A DNA stretch of 8,604 bases from Polaromonas sp. Lineage in GTDB: Bacteria; Pseudomonadota; Gammaproteobacteria; Burkholderiales; Burkholderiaceae_C. The stretch spans positions 1 through 8,604 of the forward strand of contig JABMMH010000044.1 in NCBI GenBank assembly GCA_013205645.1, given 5' to 3'. The notes beneath the pieces are model-generated. The model saw only the letters and a list, made by a program, of their open reading frames with translations. It was not told the origin of the DNA and ran no database searches. The position numbers were made by a program, and so were the translations under genes. Positions within the stretch are counted from its first letter, which is position 1; each line of letters starts with the position of its first letter. Positions 1-6,360 of the stretch are shown here, one piece after another.

Positions 1-744
1 GCGGCCATTGCCGACCTGCGGCCTGAGGCTTACATTGGCACGCCCAGTTTCCTGCGTATCTTGATCGAAAAAGCCAAAGCCAGTGGCTCGGACATCTCCA
101 GCGTCAAGCGAGCTCTGGTATCGGGCGAAGCCTTTCCGCCCTCCTTGCGCGACTGGTTGACTGACAACGGGATTGCCGGTTATCAGTGCTACGTCACCGC
201 CGACCTCGGTCTGATCGCCTACGAAACAGAAGCCCGCCAAGGCTTGGTGCTCGACGAAGGCGTGCTTGTCGAGATCGTGCGGCCCGGCACCGACGACCCG
301 CTGCCGGCAGGTGAAGTTGGCGAATTGGTGGTGACCACGCTCAACCCGGATTACCCCTTGATCCGTTTTGGCACTGGTGATTTATCGGCCGTGCTGCCCG
401 GCAGCTGCCCCACCGGACGCAGCAACACCCGCATCAAAGGTTGGATGGGACGCGCCGACCAGACCACCAAAGTTCGCGGCATGTTTGTGCACCCGGGCCA
501 GATTGCCGAGATCGTCAAACGCTTTCCGGAAGTGCTCAAAGCCAGGTTGGTGGTGAGCGGCGAAATGGCGAATGACGCGATGACGCTCAAGCTTGAAGTC
601 TCGGCTGCGCCTGAGGGCTTGGCTGCGCGCATTGGCGAGGCCGTCCGCGACATCACCAAACTGCGCGCCGATGTCGACCTGATAAGCCCGGGCAACTTGC
701 CCAATGATGGCTTGGTGATTGAGGATGCCCGGAGCTATCAATAA
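1..744 (+). CDS. Phenylacetate-CoA ligase-like acyl-CoA (AMP-forming) ligase, 5'-truncated by window edge
   Basis: The reading frame is open from base 1 to a TAA at 742-744, giving 247 visible residues; the start and N-terminal half lie outside the window. The protein resembles the C-terminal half of PaaK-type adenylate-forming ligases, which activate a carboxylic acid with ATP and load it onto CoA in the cytoplasm. Visible hallmarks, numbered from base 1, are AYIGTPSFLRIL at residues 9-20, YVTADLGL at 64-71 (the position of the family's Tyr-Gly-x-x-Glu-type motif), RFGTGDLSA at 122-130 with the ribose-binding Asp, and GRADQTTKVRG at 150-160 followed by MFVHPGQI, the hinge into the small C-terminal domain. 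The ending PNDGLVIEDARSY is also family-like. The acid substrate cannot be told from this part. Neighbouring organic-acid binding proteins and an AtoE carrier fit a carboxylate-using pathway, which is inference. Confidence 0.85.
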   Translation, partial: AAIADLRPEAYIGTPSFLRILIEKAKASGSDISSVKRALVSGEAFPPSLRDWLTDNGIAGYQCYVTADLGLIAYETEARQGLVLDEGVLVEIVRPGTDDPLPAGEVGELVVTTLNPDYPLIRFGTGDLSAVLPGSCPTGRSNTRIKGWMGRADQTTKVRGMFVHPGQIAEIVKRFPEVLKARLVVSGEMANDAMTLKLEVSAAPEGLAARIGEAVRDITKLRADVDLISPGNLPNDGLVIEDARSYQ

Positions 745-776
745 CACTGCTAAGGCTTGGCCGTTACACAGTGTTA
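742..776 (+). terminator. Long imperfect hairpin after the ligase gene, possible terminator
   Basis: TAACACTG (742-749, starting on the stop codon) and CAGTGTTA (769-776) are perfect inverted repeats. Between them TAAGGC and GCCGTTA continue the stem with one bulged G and a TTG loop. A run of six T follows at 785-790, eight bases past the stem. The stem is AT-rich at its base and the T-run is offset, so this may be a weak terminator, an attenuator in front of the Bug gene, or an operator. Confidence 0.4.
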
Positions 777-835
777 ACCCTGAGATTTTTTCCTGAGGCA
801 CTAGAATAGCGGCCTCATTTCAAGGAATTTTTCAC

Positions 836-1822
836 ATGAAGAAGCTTTTAGTTCTGGCGCTTGCCACGGCTGCTGTGTTTGCCCAAGCGCAAACTTTCCC
901 CGGCTCCAAGCCAATCACTTTCGTCGTTCCGTTCGCTGCCGGCGGCCCCACCGACCGCGTCGCTCGCGACTTGGCTGAAGCCATGCGCAAATCGATGGGC
1001 GGTAGCGCTAATTTCATCGTCGAAAACGTCAACGGTGCCGGCGGCACGATTGGCGTCGCCAAAGTGGCCCGCGCCAATTCAGACGGCCACACCCTCTTGC
1101 TGCACCACATCGGCATGGCCTCGGCTCCCAGCCTGTACCGCAAGCTGTCGTTCAAGGTGCCAGAGGACTTTGAATTTTTGGGCATGATCAATGAAGTGCC
1201 GATGACGCTGATTGGCAAGCCGCAATTGGCAGCCAACACCTACCGCGACCTGGAAACTTACATCAAGGCCAACGCAGGCAAGTTGAACATCGCGCACGCG
1301 GGTCTAGGATCAGCCTCCCATTTGTGCGGTTTGATGTGGCAGTCGCGCCTGCAGGCCAGCGAAGCCATGACAACCATTCCTTTCAGCGGCACGGCTCCGG
1401 CCATGAATGCGCTGGTCGGCGGTCAAGTCGACATCATGTGCGACCAGACCACCAACACGACCAGCCAGATCGAAGGCGGCCGCGTCAAAGCTTATGCGGT
1501 GACCACGGCCAAATCGCTGTCCAGCAACAAGTTGCTCAAAGACTACCCGAGCCTGCAAGAAGCCGGCTTGAAGGGTTTTGAGCTGACCATCTGGCACGGC
1601 CTGTACGCCCCGAAAGGCACGCCACCGGCGGTTCTGACGCAGATCAACAATGCCTTGAAGATTGCACTGAAAGACCCTGACTTCATCAAAAAGCAAGAGG
1701 CTTTGGGTGCCGTGGTCGTCACCGACAAGCGTGTCGAGCCAGCTGCCCACAAGGCTTTTGTGGCCGCTGAAACTGCCAAGCTCAAGCCTTTGATTGAGGC
1801 TGCAGGCAAGTTCGCCGACTAA
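836..1822 (+). CDS. Bug/TctC-family periplasmic solute-binding protein (first copy)
   Basis: This 328-residue protein has the size and layout of the Bug family, the binding component of tripartite tricarboxylate transporters. Members capture carboxylates or related small organic solutes in the periplasm. A Sec signal peptide is visible (MKKLLVLALATAAVFAQA, probable cut after residue 18). The mature start PGSKPITFVVPFAAGGPTDRVAR is the classic Bug beta-strand/loop ('VPFAAGG.TD') that contacts the ligand carboxylate. NVNGAGGTIGV, ANSDGHTLLL and WHGLYAPKGTPP are further family blocks. The ATG at 836 has an AAGGA ribosome site at 822-826, nine bases upstream. No TctA or TctB membrane gene is in the window, so it may be an orphan binding protein serving a transporter elsewhere. 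A strong terminator follows. The ligand is unknown. Confidence 0.93.
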   Translation: MKKLLVLALATAAVFAQAQTFPGSKPITFVVPFAAGGPTDRVARDLAEAMRKSMGGSANFIVENVNGAGGTIGVAKVARANSDGHTLLLHHIGMASAPSLYRKLSFKVPEDFEFLGMINEVPMTLIGKPQLAANTYRDLETYIKANAGKLNIAHAGLGSASHLCGLMWQSRLQASEAMTTIPFSGTAPAMNALVGGQVDIMCDQTTNTTSQIEGGRVKAYAVTTAKSLSSNKLLKDYPSLQEAGLKGFELTIWHGLYAPKGTPPAVLTQINNALKIALKDPDFIKKQEALGAVVVTDKRVEPAAHKAFVAAETAKLKPLIEAAGKFAD

Positions 1823-1841
1823 AACGCTGGTTTCTGAGACC

Positions 1842-1878
1842 AACCGCTTGCGCATTTTGGTGCCAGGCGGTTTTTTTT
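1842..1878 (+). terminator. Rho-independent terminator after the first Bug gene
   Basis: AACCGCTTG (1842-1850) pairs with CAGGCGGTT (1864-1872), giving nine pairs with one G-T wobble around a 13-base loop. The stem runs directly into eight T (1871-1878). It lies 20 bases past the TAA of the first Bug gene, so that gene is probably transcribed separately from the next one. Confidence 0.9.
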
Positions 1879-2025
1879 ATGCCTGCAGCGCCACGGATGA
1901 GCGTTGATTCGGGTTATCCCACTCACAAAACTGACCACTTAGCGTTAAAAATAGACTGCTCCAGTTTTTTCTTGTAAAACACTTTCTCCCGTCCGAATTT
2001 CACCTCTCTATAGAAAAAGCTCCTT

Positions 2026-3057
2026 ATGTCTTTGCAATCAACATCGCGTCGCACACTCATCGGCAGCATGACCCGTACGCTGGGCGTCATCAGCGTCACG
2101 ACTTTTTCTGCGCTGTTGGCGCTGCCGTCCTTCGCACAATCCACGTGGCCGAATCGGCCGGTCAAAATCATCGTTCCCTTCGCGGCAGGCGGCACCACCG
2201 ACATTTTGGCCCGCGCTATCGCCCCTGAGTTGGCCAAGGCCTTCGGCCAGCCTTTTGTGATTGACAATCGCGGCGGCGCTGGCGGTAATTTGGGCTCTGA
2301 CATGGTGGCCAAGTCACCCGCCGACGGCTACACCCTGCTCATGGGCACGGTCGGCACGCACGGCATCAACCAGTCGCTGTACGCCAAGATGCAGTTTGAC
2401 CCGATCAAAGATTTCGCGCCCATCACCCTGGTCGCCGGCGTACCCAATGTGATGGTGATGAATGCCGAAAAAGCCCGCACGCTGGGCATCAACAGCGTGC
2501 CCGACTTCATCAAATATGCCAAGGCCAACCCCGGCAAGCTGAACATGGCGTCTAGCGGTAATGGCACATCGATTCACATGGCTGGCGAGTTGTTCAAAAG
2601 CATGACTGGCACCTACATGGTGCATTTCCCCTACCGCGGCTCCAGCCCGGCATTGCTCGATTTGGTGGCCGGCAACACCGACGTGATGTTCGACAACCTG
2701 CCCTCGTCCCTGCAACACATCAAGAGCGGCAGGCTGAAGGCATTTGCCGTCACCAGCAGCCAGCGATCAGCTGTGCTGCCGGACGTGCCGACGGTTGAAG
2801 AAGCTGCCAAGCTCAAAGGATTTGAGGCCAGCAGCTGGTTCGGTTTGTTGGCGCCCGCCGGCACGCCGCCAGACATCGTCAACCGCATTCAACAAGAAGT
2901 GGCGAAGTCTCTGAACACGCCGGCCATCAAAGAAAAGTTGCTGCTGCAAGGCGCTATTCCAAGCGGCAATACGCCGCAAGAATTTGCCAAACTGATTGCC
3001 GCTGAAACCACAAAATGGGCCAAGGTGGTGAAAGACTCGGGCGCCAAGGTCGACTGA
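2026..3057 (+). CDS. Bug/TctC-family periplasmic solute-binding protein (second copy)
   Basis: This 343-residue Bug-family binding protein is clearly distinct from the copy before it. The N-terminus is a long signal peptide with an Arg-Arg pair (STSRRTLIGSM, residues 5-15), a hydrophobic stretch to about residue 34, and a probable cut after SFA (residue 37). The Arg-Arg setting resembles a twin-arginine signal but is not a full consensus. Family blocks are PVKIIVPFAAGGTTDILAR, NRGGAGGNLG, SPADGYTLLMG, and FGLLAPAGTPP near residue 280. The ATG at 2026 is kept because it gives a complete signal peptide, although no good Shine-Dalgarno precedes it (only A/G-rich GAAAAAG at 2013-2019); the next in-frame ATG at 2068 has no better site. 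The 203-base gap upstream contains the previous gene's terminator and presumably this gene's own promoter. The ligand is unknown. Confidence 0.93.
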   Translation: MSLQSTSRRTLIGSMTRTLGVISVTTFSALLALPSFAQSTWPNRPVKIIVPFAAGGTTDILARAIAPELAKAFGQPFVIDNRGGAGGNLGSDMVAKSPADGYTLLMGTVGTHGINQSLYAKMQFDPIKDFAPITLVAGVPNVMVMNAEKARTLGINSVPDFIKYAKANPGKLNMASSGNGTSIHMAGELFKSMTGTYMVHFPYRGSSPALLDLVAGNTDVMFDNLPSSLQHIKSGRLKAFAVTSSQRSAVLPDVPTVEEAAKLKGFEASSWFGLLAPAGTPPDIVNRIQQEVAKSLNTPAIKEKLLLQGAIPSGNTPQEFAKLIAAETTKWAKVVKDSGAKVD

Positions 3058-3067
3058 CGACCTTAGG
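3044..3067 (+). other. Hairpin spanning the stop codon of the second Bug gene
   Basis: CCAAGGTCG (3044-3052) pairs with CGACCTTAGG (3058-3067) with one bulged A. The loop ACTGA holds the TGA stop. There is no T-run, so it is not a standard intrinsic terminator; it could stabilise the 3' end of the mRNA. Confidence 0.4.
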
Positions 3068-3095
3068 CGGGGCGGCATGAGGGCCGAGAAATATA

Positions 3096-3111
3096 CGGGA
3101 TTACCCTAGTA
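3096..3111. promoter_or_regulatory. Putative shared regulator-binding motif, copy A (upstream of the AtoE gene)
   Basis: CGGGATTACCCTAGTA matches CGGGATTATCCTAATA at 4592-4607 in 14 of 16 positions, and both differences are transitions. It lies 71 bases before the AtoE-family start. Its TACCCTA core is loosely like NarL/FixJ-type half sites, but the cognate regulator is not in the window and this assignment is inference. Confidence 0.45.
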
Positions 3112-3168
3112 TTTCAAGGGGGAGTACATCGTTAAGGTCATAGAAAATGACTTAACTTTCAAATACTA
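3107..3168 (+). promoter_or_regulatory. Nested inverted repeats in the leader of the AtoE gene
   Basis: An outer pair, TAGTATTT (3107-3114) and AAATACTA (3161-3168), is perfectly complementary. It encloses an inner stem, GTTAAG-g-TCAT (3131-3141) against ATGACTTAAC (3147-3156), with one bulged G and a five-base AGAAA loop. The outer left arm overlaps motif copy A by five bases. The set ends six bases before the AAGGA ribosome site at 3174-3178. It could act as DNA (operator) or as RNA (leader structure). Confidence 0.45.
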
Positions 3169-3182
3169 CCTCCAAGGACTTT

Positions 3183-4553
3183 ATGCCGCCTGCAAAACCC
3201 AACGCCGCACCCCGCCTCGCGGCATCGCTGATGCGCCCCATCAACACCTTGGTCGAGCGCTACATTCCGAGCGCACTGGTGTTTGTCATCGCGCTGACCG
3301 CCATGGTTGTCATTCTGGCTGTCACGCTGACCGGTTCCAGTCCCATCGACGTGATTCGCGACTGGGGCAACGGCTTGTCAGGGCTGCTGGCCTTCATGAC
3401 GCAGATGGCGCTGATCTTGTTGCTTGGCCATGCGCTGGCCAATACCCGGCCCGTGAAACGCCTGCTGGCCTCCTTGGCCAGTCTCCCTGCAACACCTGTG
3501 CAGGCCTATGTGTTTGTCTGCGTGATCGCTGCGTTTGCCTCACTGATCACCTGGGGCTTGGGTCTGGTGGTCGGTGGCTTGCTGGCCAGAGAAGTCGCAG
3601 GCCAGATGCGCGAAAAGGGGGTGCGGTTGCACTTCCCGATGTTGGTGGCGGCCGGTTACTCAGGCTACGTGGTGTGGCACATGGGTTATTCAGGCTCCGG
3701 GCCGTTGACCGCAGCAACCGAGGGTTCTTTTTTGGCGCTGCACATGGGGACAACCATCCCCTTGAGCGCCACCACTTTTTCGACATGGAATATTCTATCT
3801 GCGCTAGTCACGATTGTGGTCGTGGCGCTGGCTTTGGCGTTGGTGGCACCGCGTGACGATGCCAGCATTGTTGAGCTTGATGTTGATGCTCGCGACAAGA
3901 TGCTTGGTCCCAAGGACGACATTTCAACGCCGGCCGACCGACTCGACGCCAGTCGCATACTGACCAGTCTGGTCGGCTTGGCATTGCTGGCTTATTTGGT
4001 GATCCACTTCACGGATGGTGGTTCGCTGACGCTGAACATCGTCAACTGGTCCTTTCTGGCGCTGATCTTTTTGCTGGTGCGCAATTCTTTTGAAATGATC
4101 GCGCTGATCAAAAACGCAGCATCGAACGTTGGCGACATCTTGCTGCAATTTCCTCTATATGCAGGCATCCTCGGCATCATGGTCGGCTCCGGATTGATCG
4201 GTGTTTTTTCCGCCTTTTTTGTCAGTATTTCGACACCGGAAACATTCGGCTTTTTGGCCATGCTGGCGGCTGGCATCGTCAACTTTTTTGTCCCTTCTGG
4301 GGGTGGCCAGTTTGCTGTGCAGGGTCCGATCATGCTGGATGCAGCAGCACAACTCGGCGTCGACCCTGCCGTGGCCATCATGGCCGTCGCCTATGGCGAC
4401 CAGTGGAGCAACATGATCCAGCCTTTCTGGGCGCTGCCATTGTTAGCGATTGCCGGCTTGAAAATGCGCGACATCCTGGGCTACACGACGGTGACGTTTG
4501 TCGCCTCTGGTTTAGTCTTTGGCACGACTTTGCTACTGGTTGGTGCAGGCTGA
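3183..4553 (+). CDS. atoE: AtoE-family short-chain fatty acid transporter
   Basis: This 456-residue inner-membrane protein matches the AtoE/SCFA transporter family along its whole length. The family carries short-chain fatty acids or related acids such as acetoacetate and butyrate across the cytoplasmic membrane. Recognisable blocks are LAFMTQMALILLLGHALA (69-86), ITWGLGLVVGGLLAREVA (122-139), GYSGSGPLTAAT (168-179), VQFP-type LQFPLYAGI (321-329), NFFVPSGGGQFAVQGP (367-382) and AYGDQWSNMIQPFWALP (403-419). About ten hydrophobic segments are evident, with a charged cytoplasmic-type linker at about 223-258. The length is close to that of the E. coli protein. The ATG at 3183 follows AAGGA at 3174-3178, a rather short spacing of four bases. 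The true substrate is not shown by sequence. No AtoD/AtoA transferase or thiolase gene accompanies it, unlike the classical ato operon. Confidence 0.92.
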   Translation: MPPAKPNAAPRLAASLMRPINTLVERYIPSALVFVIALTAMVVILAVTLTGSSPIDVIRDWGNGLSGLLAFMTQMALILLLGHALANTRPVKRLLASLASLPATPVQAYVFVCVIAAFASLITWGLGLVVGGLLAREVAGQMREKGVRLHFPMLVAAGYSGYVVWHMGYSGSGPLTAATEGSFLALHMGTTIPLSATTFSTWNILSALVTIVVVALALALVAPRDDASIVELDVDARDKMLGPKDDISTPADRLDASRILTSLVGLALLAYLVIHFTDGGSLTLNIVNWSFLALIFLLVRNSFEMIALIKNAASNVGDILLQFPLYAGILGIMVGSGLIGVFSAFFVSISTPETFGFLAMLAAGIVNFFVPSGGGQFAVQGPIMLDAAAQLGVDPAVAIMAVAYGDQWSNMIQPFWALPLLAIAGLKMRDILGYTTVTFVASGLVFGTTLLLVGAG

Positions 4554-4591
4554 AGGCTGAAGGCATCACGGCACTGGGGTTTGCCCTTGAT

Positions 4592-4607
4592 CGGGATTAT
4601 CCTAATA
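4592..4607. promoter_or_regulatory. Putative shared regulator-binding motif, copy B (upstream of the Nramp-like gene)
   Basis: CGGGATTATCCTAATA is the second copy of the motif at 3096-3111, with 14 of 16 identical. With the following GG it forms two overlapping odd-spaced palindromes, GGAT-T-ATCC (4594-4602) and CCTA-A-TAGG (4601-4609). It is followed closely by AT-rich promoter-like DNA. Confidence 0.45.
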
Positions 4608-4743
4608 GGTGATCATTAATTAATTAGTTATTGTCTGTATTGCTTTTATATTTACAAAAAACATAAATACAAAGAACTCATGCCAGCATCAGACACGCAC
4701 GATTATTCCTCGACCCACGCTTCTTTAACGCTTGTCTTTTGCA

Positions 4744-4762
4744 GGGCTGCCAACGGCAGCCC
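4744..4762 (+). repeat. Perfect 8-bp GC-rich hairpin with AAC loop
   Basis: GGGCTGCC (4744-4751) and GGCAGCCC (4755-4762) are exact inverted repeats around a three-base AAC loop. No T-run follows on the + strand, and on the - strand the stem is followed by only a short mixed tract (TGCAAAAGAC), so neither orientation looks like a standard terminator. It may be a leader stem or a remnant regulatory hairpin. Confidence 0.55.
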
Positions 4763-4801
4763 ACAGCATTGATTCACGCTTGAAAACGCACTGATCGGAC
4801 G

Positions 4802-4833
4802 GTCGACTTAAGTCGACGCTCAGCACGCGTGCT
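4802..4833. repeat. Two adjacent perfect palindromes, 16 bp and 12 bp
   Basis: GTCGACTTAAGTCGAC (4802-4817) and AGCACGCGTGCT (4822-4833) are each perfect palindromes, four bases apart. The first is additionally flanked by CTGA (4791-4794) and TCAG (4820-4823). Perfect symmetry of this length in non-coding DNA suggests binding sites for dimeric proteins, or RNA stems in the leader. No known operator is recognised. Confidence 0.55.
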
Positions 4834-4912
4834 TGTCGTCGAAGCTTGCAGCCGCTCGCATGAGCTGCATAGCATTTCTAGCTTTTAACTAGCAATTATT
4901 AATTTCTTCGGA

Positions 4913-4945
4913 GAACAGGCTGAGCCCCTGGGATCTCTCCTGTTC
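4913..4945 (+). promoter_or_regulatory. Hairpin just upstream of the Nramp-like gene's ribosome site
   Basis: GAACAGG (4913-4919) pairs with CCTGTTC (4939-4945), and a partial inner stem GAGCCC/GGGATCTC shortens the loop. TCTCC at 4936-4940 is exactly complementary both to GGAGA at 4910-4914 and to the ribosome-binding GGAGA at 4968-4972. Mutually exclusive pairing that hides or frees the ribosome site is therefore possible. No known riboswitch class was recognised. Confidence 0.4.
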
Positions 4946-4975
4946 GCAGCACATAAAAATACCCATTGGAGACTC

Positions 4976-6358
4976 ATGACCGACGCAAGCCTCAACAACA
5001 CTGGCAACACAGCGCCCAACCTAAACAAGAAGCTCACCATTGATTTGGCCGCACCGGGCACAGGTTTCATGGACACATGGCGCGCCATGGGTCCCGGCAT
5101 TGCCGCCGCGATGACCGGCATCGGAGCGAGCCACATCATGCATGCACCGACTGCAGGCGCTCGCTACGGTTACGAATTATTGTGGGTCATTGTGGCCGCC
5201 TACATCCTCAAGTACTGCGCCTTTGAATTTGCCCATCGTTACACCATGGTGAAGGGCGAAACTATCATCAACGCGTACCACCGCAATGGCAATTGGCCAC
5301 TTTACTTCCTGCTCTTTCAAGGATTTGCCAACACCGTCGGCATCGCTGGCCGGGCCTTGGGTTGTGCTGCCATGTTGTGGGCGGCCTTTCCCTTCATGCC
5401 GATTGAGTTATGGGCTGTCACTGTCTTGGTTGGCACTGTCGCGATTTTGTGGGCCGGTAGTTACAGGGCTGTGGAAGGGATTTGCAAAGCCTTGATTTTG
5501 ACGTTTGCAGTTTCTTGCTTTGTCGCGTTTGCGCTGCAGGCGACACCGCCGATGGATTACCTGTCTCGCCTGCTGCCGACCTTGCCGCCGATTGGCGCCA
5601 TGCTGTTGTTCGGGGCGATGTTTGGCTATTTCCCAACCACGCTTGAGGTTGCACCTATGCAATCGAACTGGGCCGTCGACAAGAAAGTCGGCATGGTCAA
5701 GGTTAATGAATTGCGTGCGCAAGGGCATACCGTGAACATGGACAAGGACTACATGAAGAACAGCTTCATCTTGTTCAAACGCGACATGAACATCACTTAT
5801 TTGATTTCCTTGTTGTCGGGCATTGCTTTTCTGATTGTTGGCGCTGCCGTCCTGCATCCGCTGGGTCTGGTACCAAAGGGCAGCGAAATGGGTGCGACCA
5901 TTGCACGTATCTACACAGAAACTTTCGGTCAATGGATTTTTCCGGTGATTATTGCGGGCGGTGTGGCGGCTTTGTTTTCAACCGTGTTCACCTACTTTGA
6001 TGGCCAAGCTCGCATCACCGAAGAATGCGCGGTTCGGCTGATCAAGCGCTGGGACAATCCGGTTTCTCGGATCTTGGTTTACCGAGGTATGCAGGTGATC
6101 TGGTTGGTGGCGGGCATTGCAATCGTCTATGGTTTGCCAGAGCCTATTTTTGTCACCCAAATTGCCTCGGTGATGGCACTGGTGTTCTCGCCCGTCCTGT
6201 ACTGGTTGACGATCAAGGCTGTGAAGGACAATTTCAAGACTGACTTCGAAAAGGCGATGCTGCCGTCCAAACTGATGTTTGCTTGGGCGTGGACCGGCAC
6301 TGTTGCGCTGGTCTGCGTCACGGCCTATTTGTTCTACATGCGCTTCTGTCAGGGCTGA
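4976..6358 (+). CDS. Divergent Nramp-family transporter lacking canonical metal-site motifs
   Basis: This 460-residue polytopic protein has about 11 hydrophobic segments and the Nramp opening GPGIAAAMTGIG (39-50). Next come RYGYELLWVIVAAYILKY (63-80) and a G-E-T box (94-96), as in Nramp relatives. Counting from GPG, the first-helix DPGN of metal-transporting Nramp proteins is replaced by GASH (50-53). The helix-6 MPHN position reads GYFP (217-220). The Asp, Asn and Met ligands of canonical Nramp are thus absent, so the cargo may not be a transition metal. A charged loop at about 229-270 is prominent. The ATG at 4976 follows GGAG at 4968-4971. The gene stands after a long structured leader and ends two bases before the convergent DUF1840 gene. 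Family membership is fairly secure; the substrate is unknown. Confidence 0.8.
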   Translation: MTDASLNNTGNTAPNLNKKLTIDLAAPGTGFMDTWRAMGPGIAAAMTGIGASHIMHAPTAGARYGYELLWVIVAAYILKYCAFEFAHRYTMVKGETIINAYHRNGNWPLYFLLFQGFANTVGIAGRALGCAAMLWAAFPFMPIELWAVTVLVGTVAILWAGSYRAVEGICKALILTFAVSCFVAFALQATPPMDYLSRLLPTLPPIGAMLLFGAMFGYFPTTLEVAPMQSNWAVDKKVGMVKVNELRAQGHTVNMDKDYMKNSFILFKRDMNITYLISLLSGIAFLIVGAAVLHPLGLVPKGSEMGATIARIYTETFGQWIFPVIIAGGVAALFSTVFTYFDGQARITEECAVRLIKRWDNPVSRILVYRGMQVIWLVAGIAIVYGLPEPIFVTQIASVMALVFSPVLYWLTIKAVKDNFKTDFEKAMLPSKLMFAWAWTGTVALVCVTAYLFYMRFCQG

Positions 6359-6360
6359 TT

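Larger units (their letters stand above)
4554..4975 (+). promoter_or_regulatory. 422-base gene-free regulatory region and leader before the Nramp-like gene
   Basis: No convincing gene lies here. From left to right it holds the end of a GGCTGAA tandem pair spanning the previous stop (4548-4564), motif copy B (4592-4607), a very AT-rich stretch (4614-4675) with a TATATT -10 candidate at 4647-4652 and a poor -35 (TTAGTT, 4624-4629), a perfect hairpin (4744-4762), two perfect palindromes (4802-4817 and 4822-4833), and a hairpin just before the ribosome site (4913-4945). If transcription starts near 4658, the leader would be about 318 bases long. A 30-codon open frame at 4680-4772 has no good ribosome site. 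Confidence 0.5.

Noticed and set aside
382..801. 139-codon minus-strand open frame across the ligase 3' end
   Set aside because: The plus-strand ligase motifs are clear, and this frame shows no protein family features.
1310..1855. 181-codon minus-strand open frame
   Set aside because: It lies antisense to the well-supported first Bug gene, has no recognisable protein features, and runs through that gene's terminator region.
1909..1920. CGGGTTATCCCA, resembling the shared motif, upstream of the second Bug gene
   Set aside because: It needs a gap to align with copies A and B and loses the CTARTA half, so it was not counted as a third copy.
1955..1970. ACTG-CTC-CAGT followed by T-run, terminator-like
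   Set aside because: The stem is only four strong pairs and a much better terminator is already at 1842-1878.
4548..4564. GGCTGAA tandem pair over the AtoE stop codon
   Set aside because: Only 2.4 copies of a 7-mer; no sign of a functional repeat or a mobile element footprint.
5408..5932. 174-codon minus-strand open frame
   Set aside because: It is antisense to the Nramp-like gene; its Gln/Arg/His-rich composition is typical of a shadow frame and no domain is visible.
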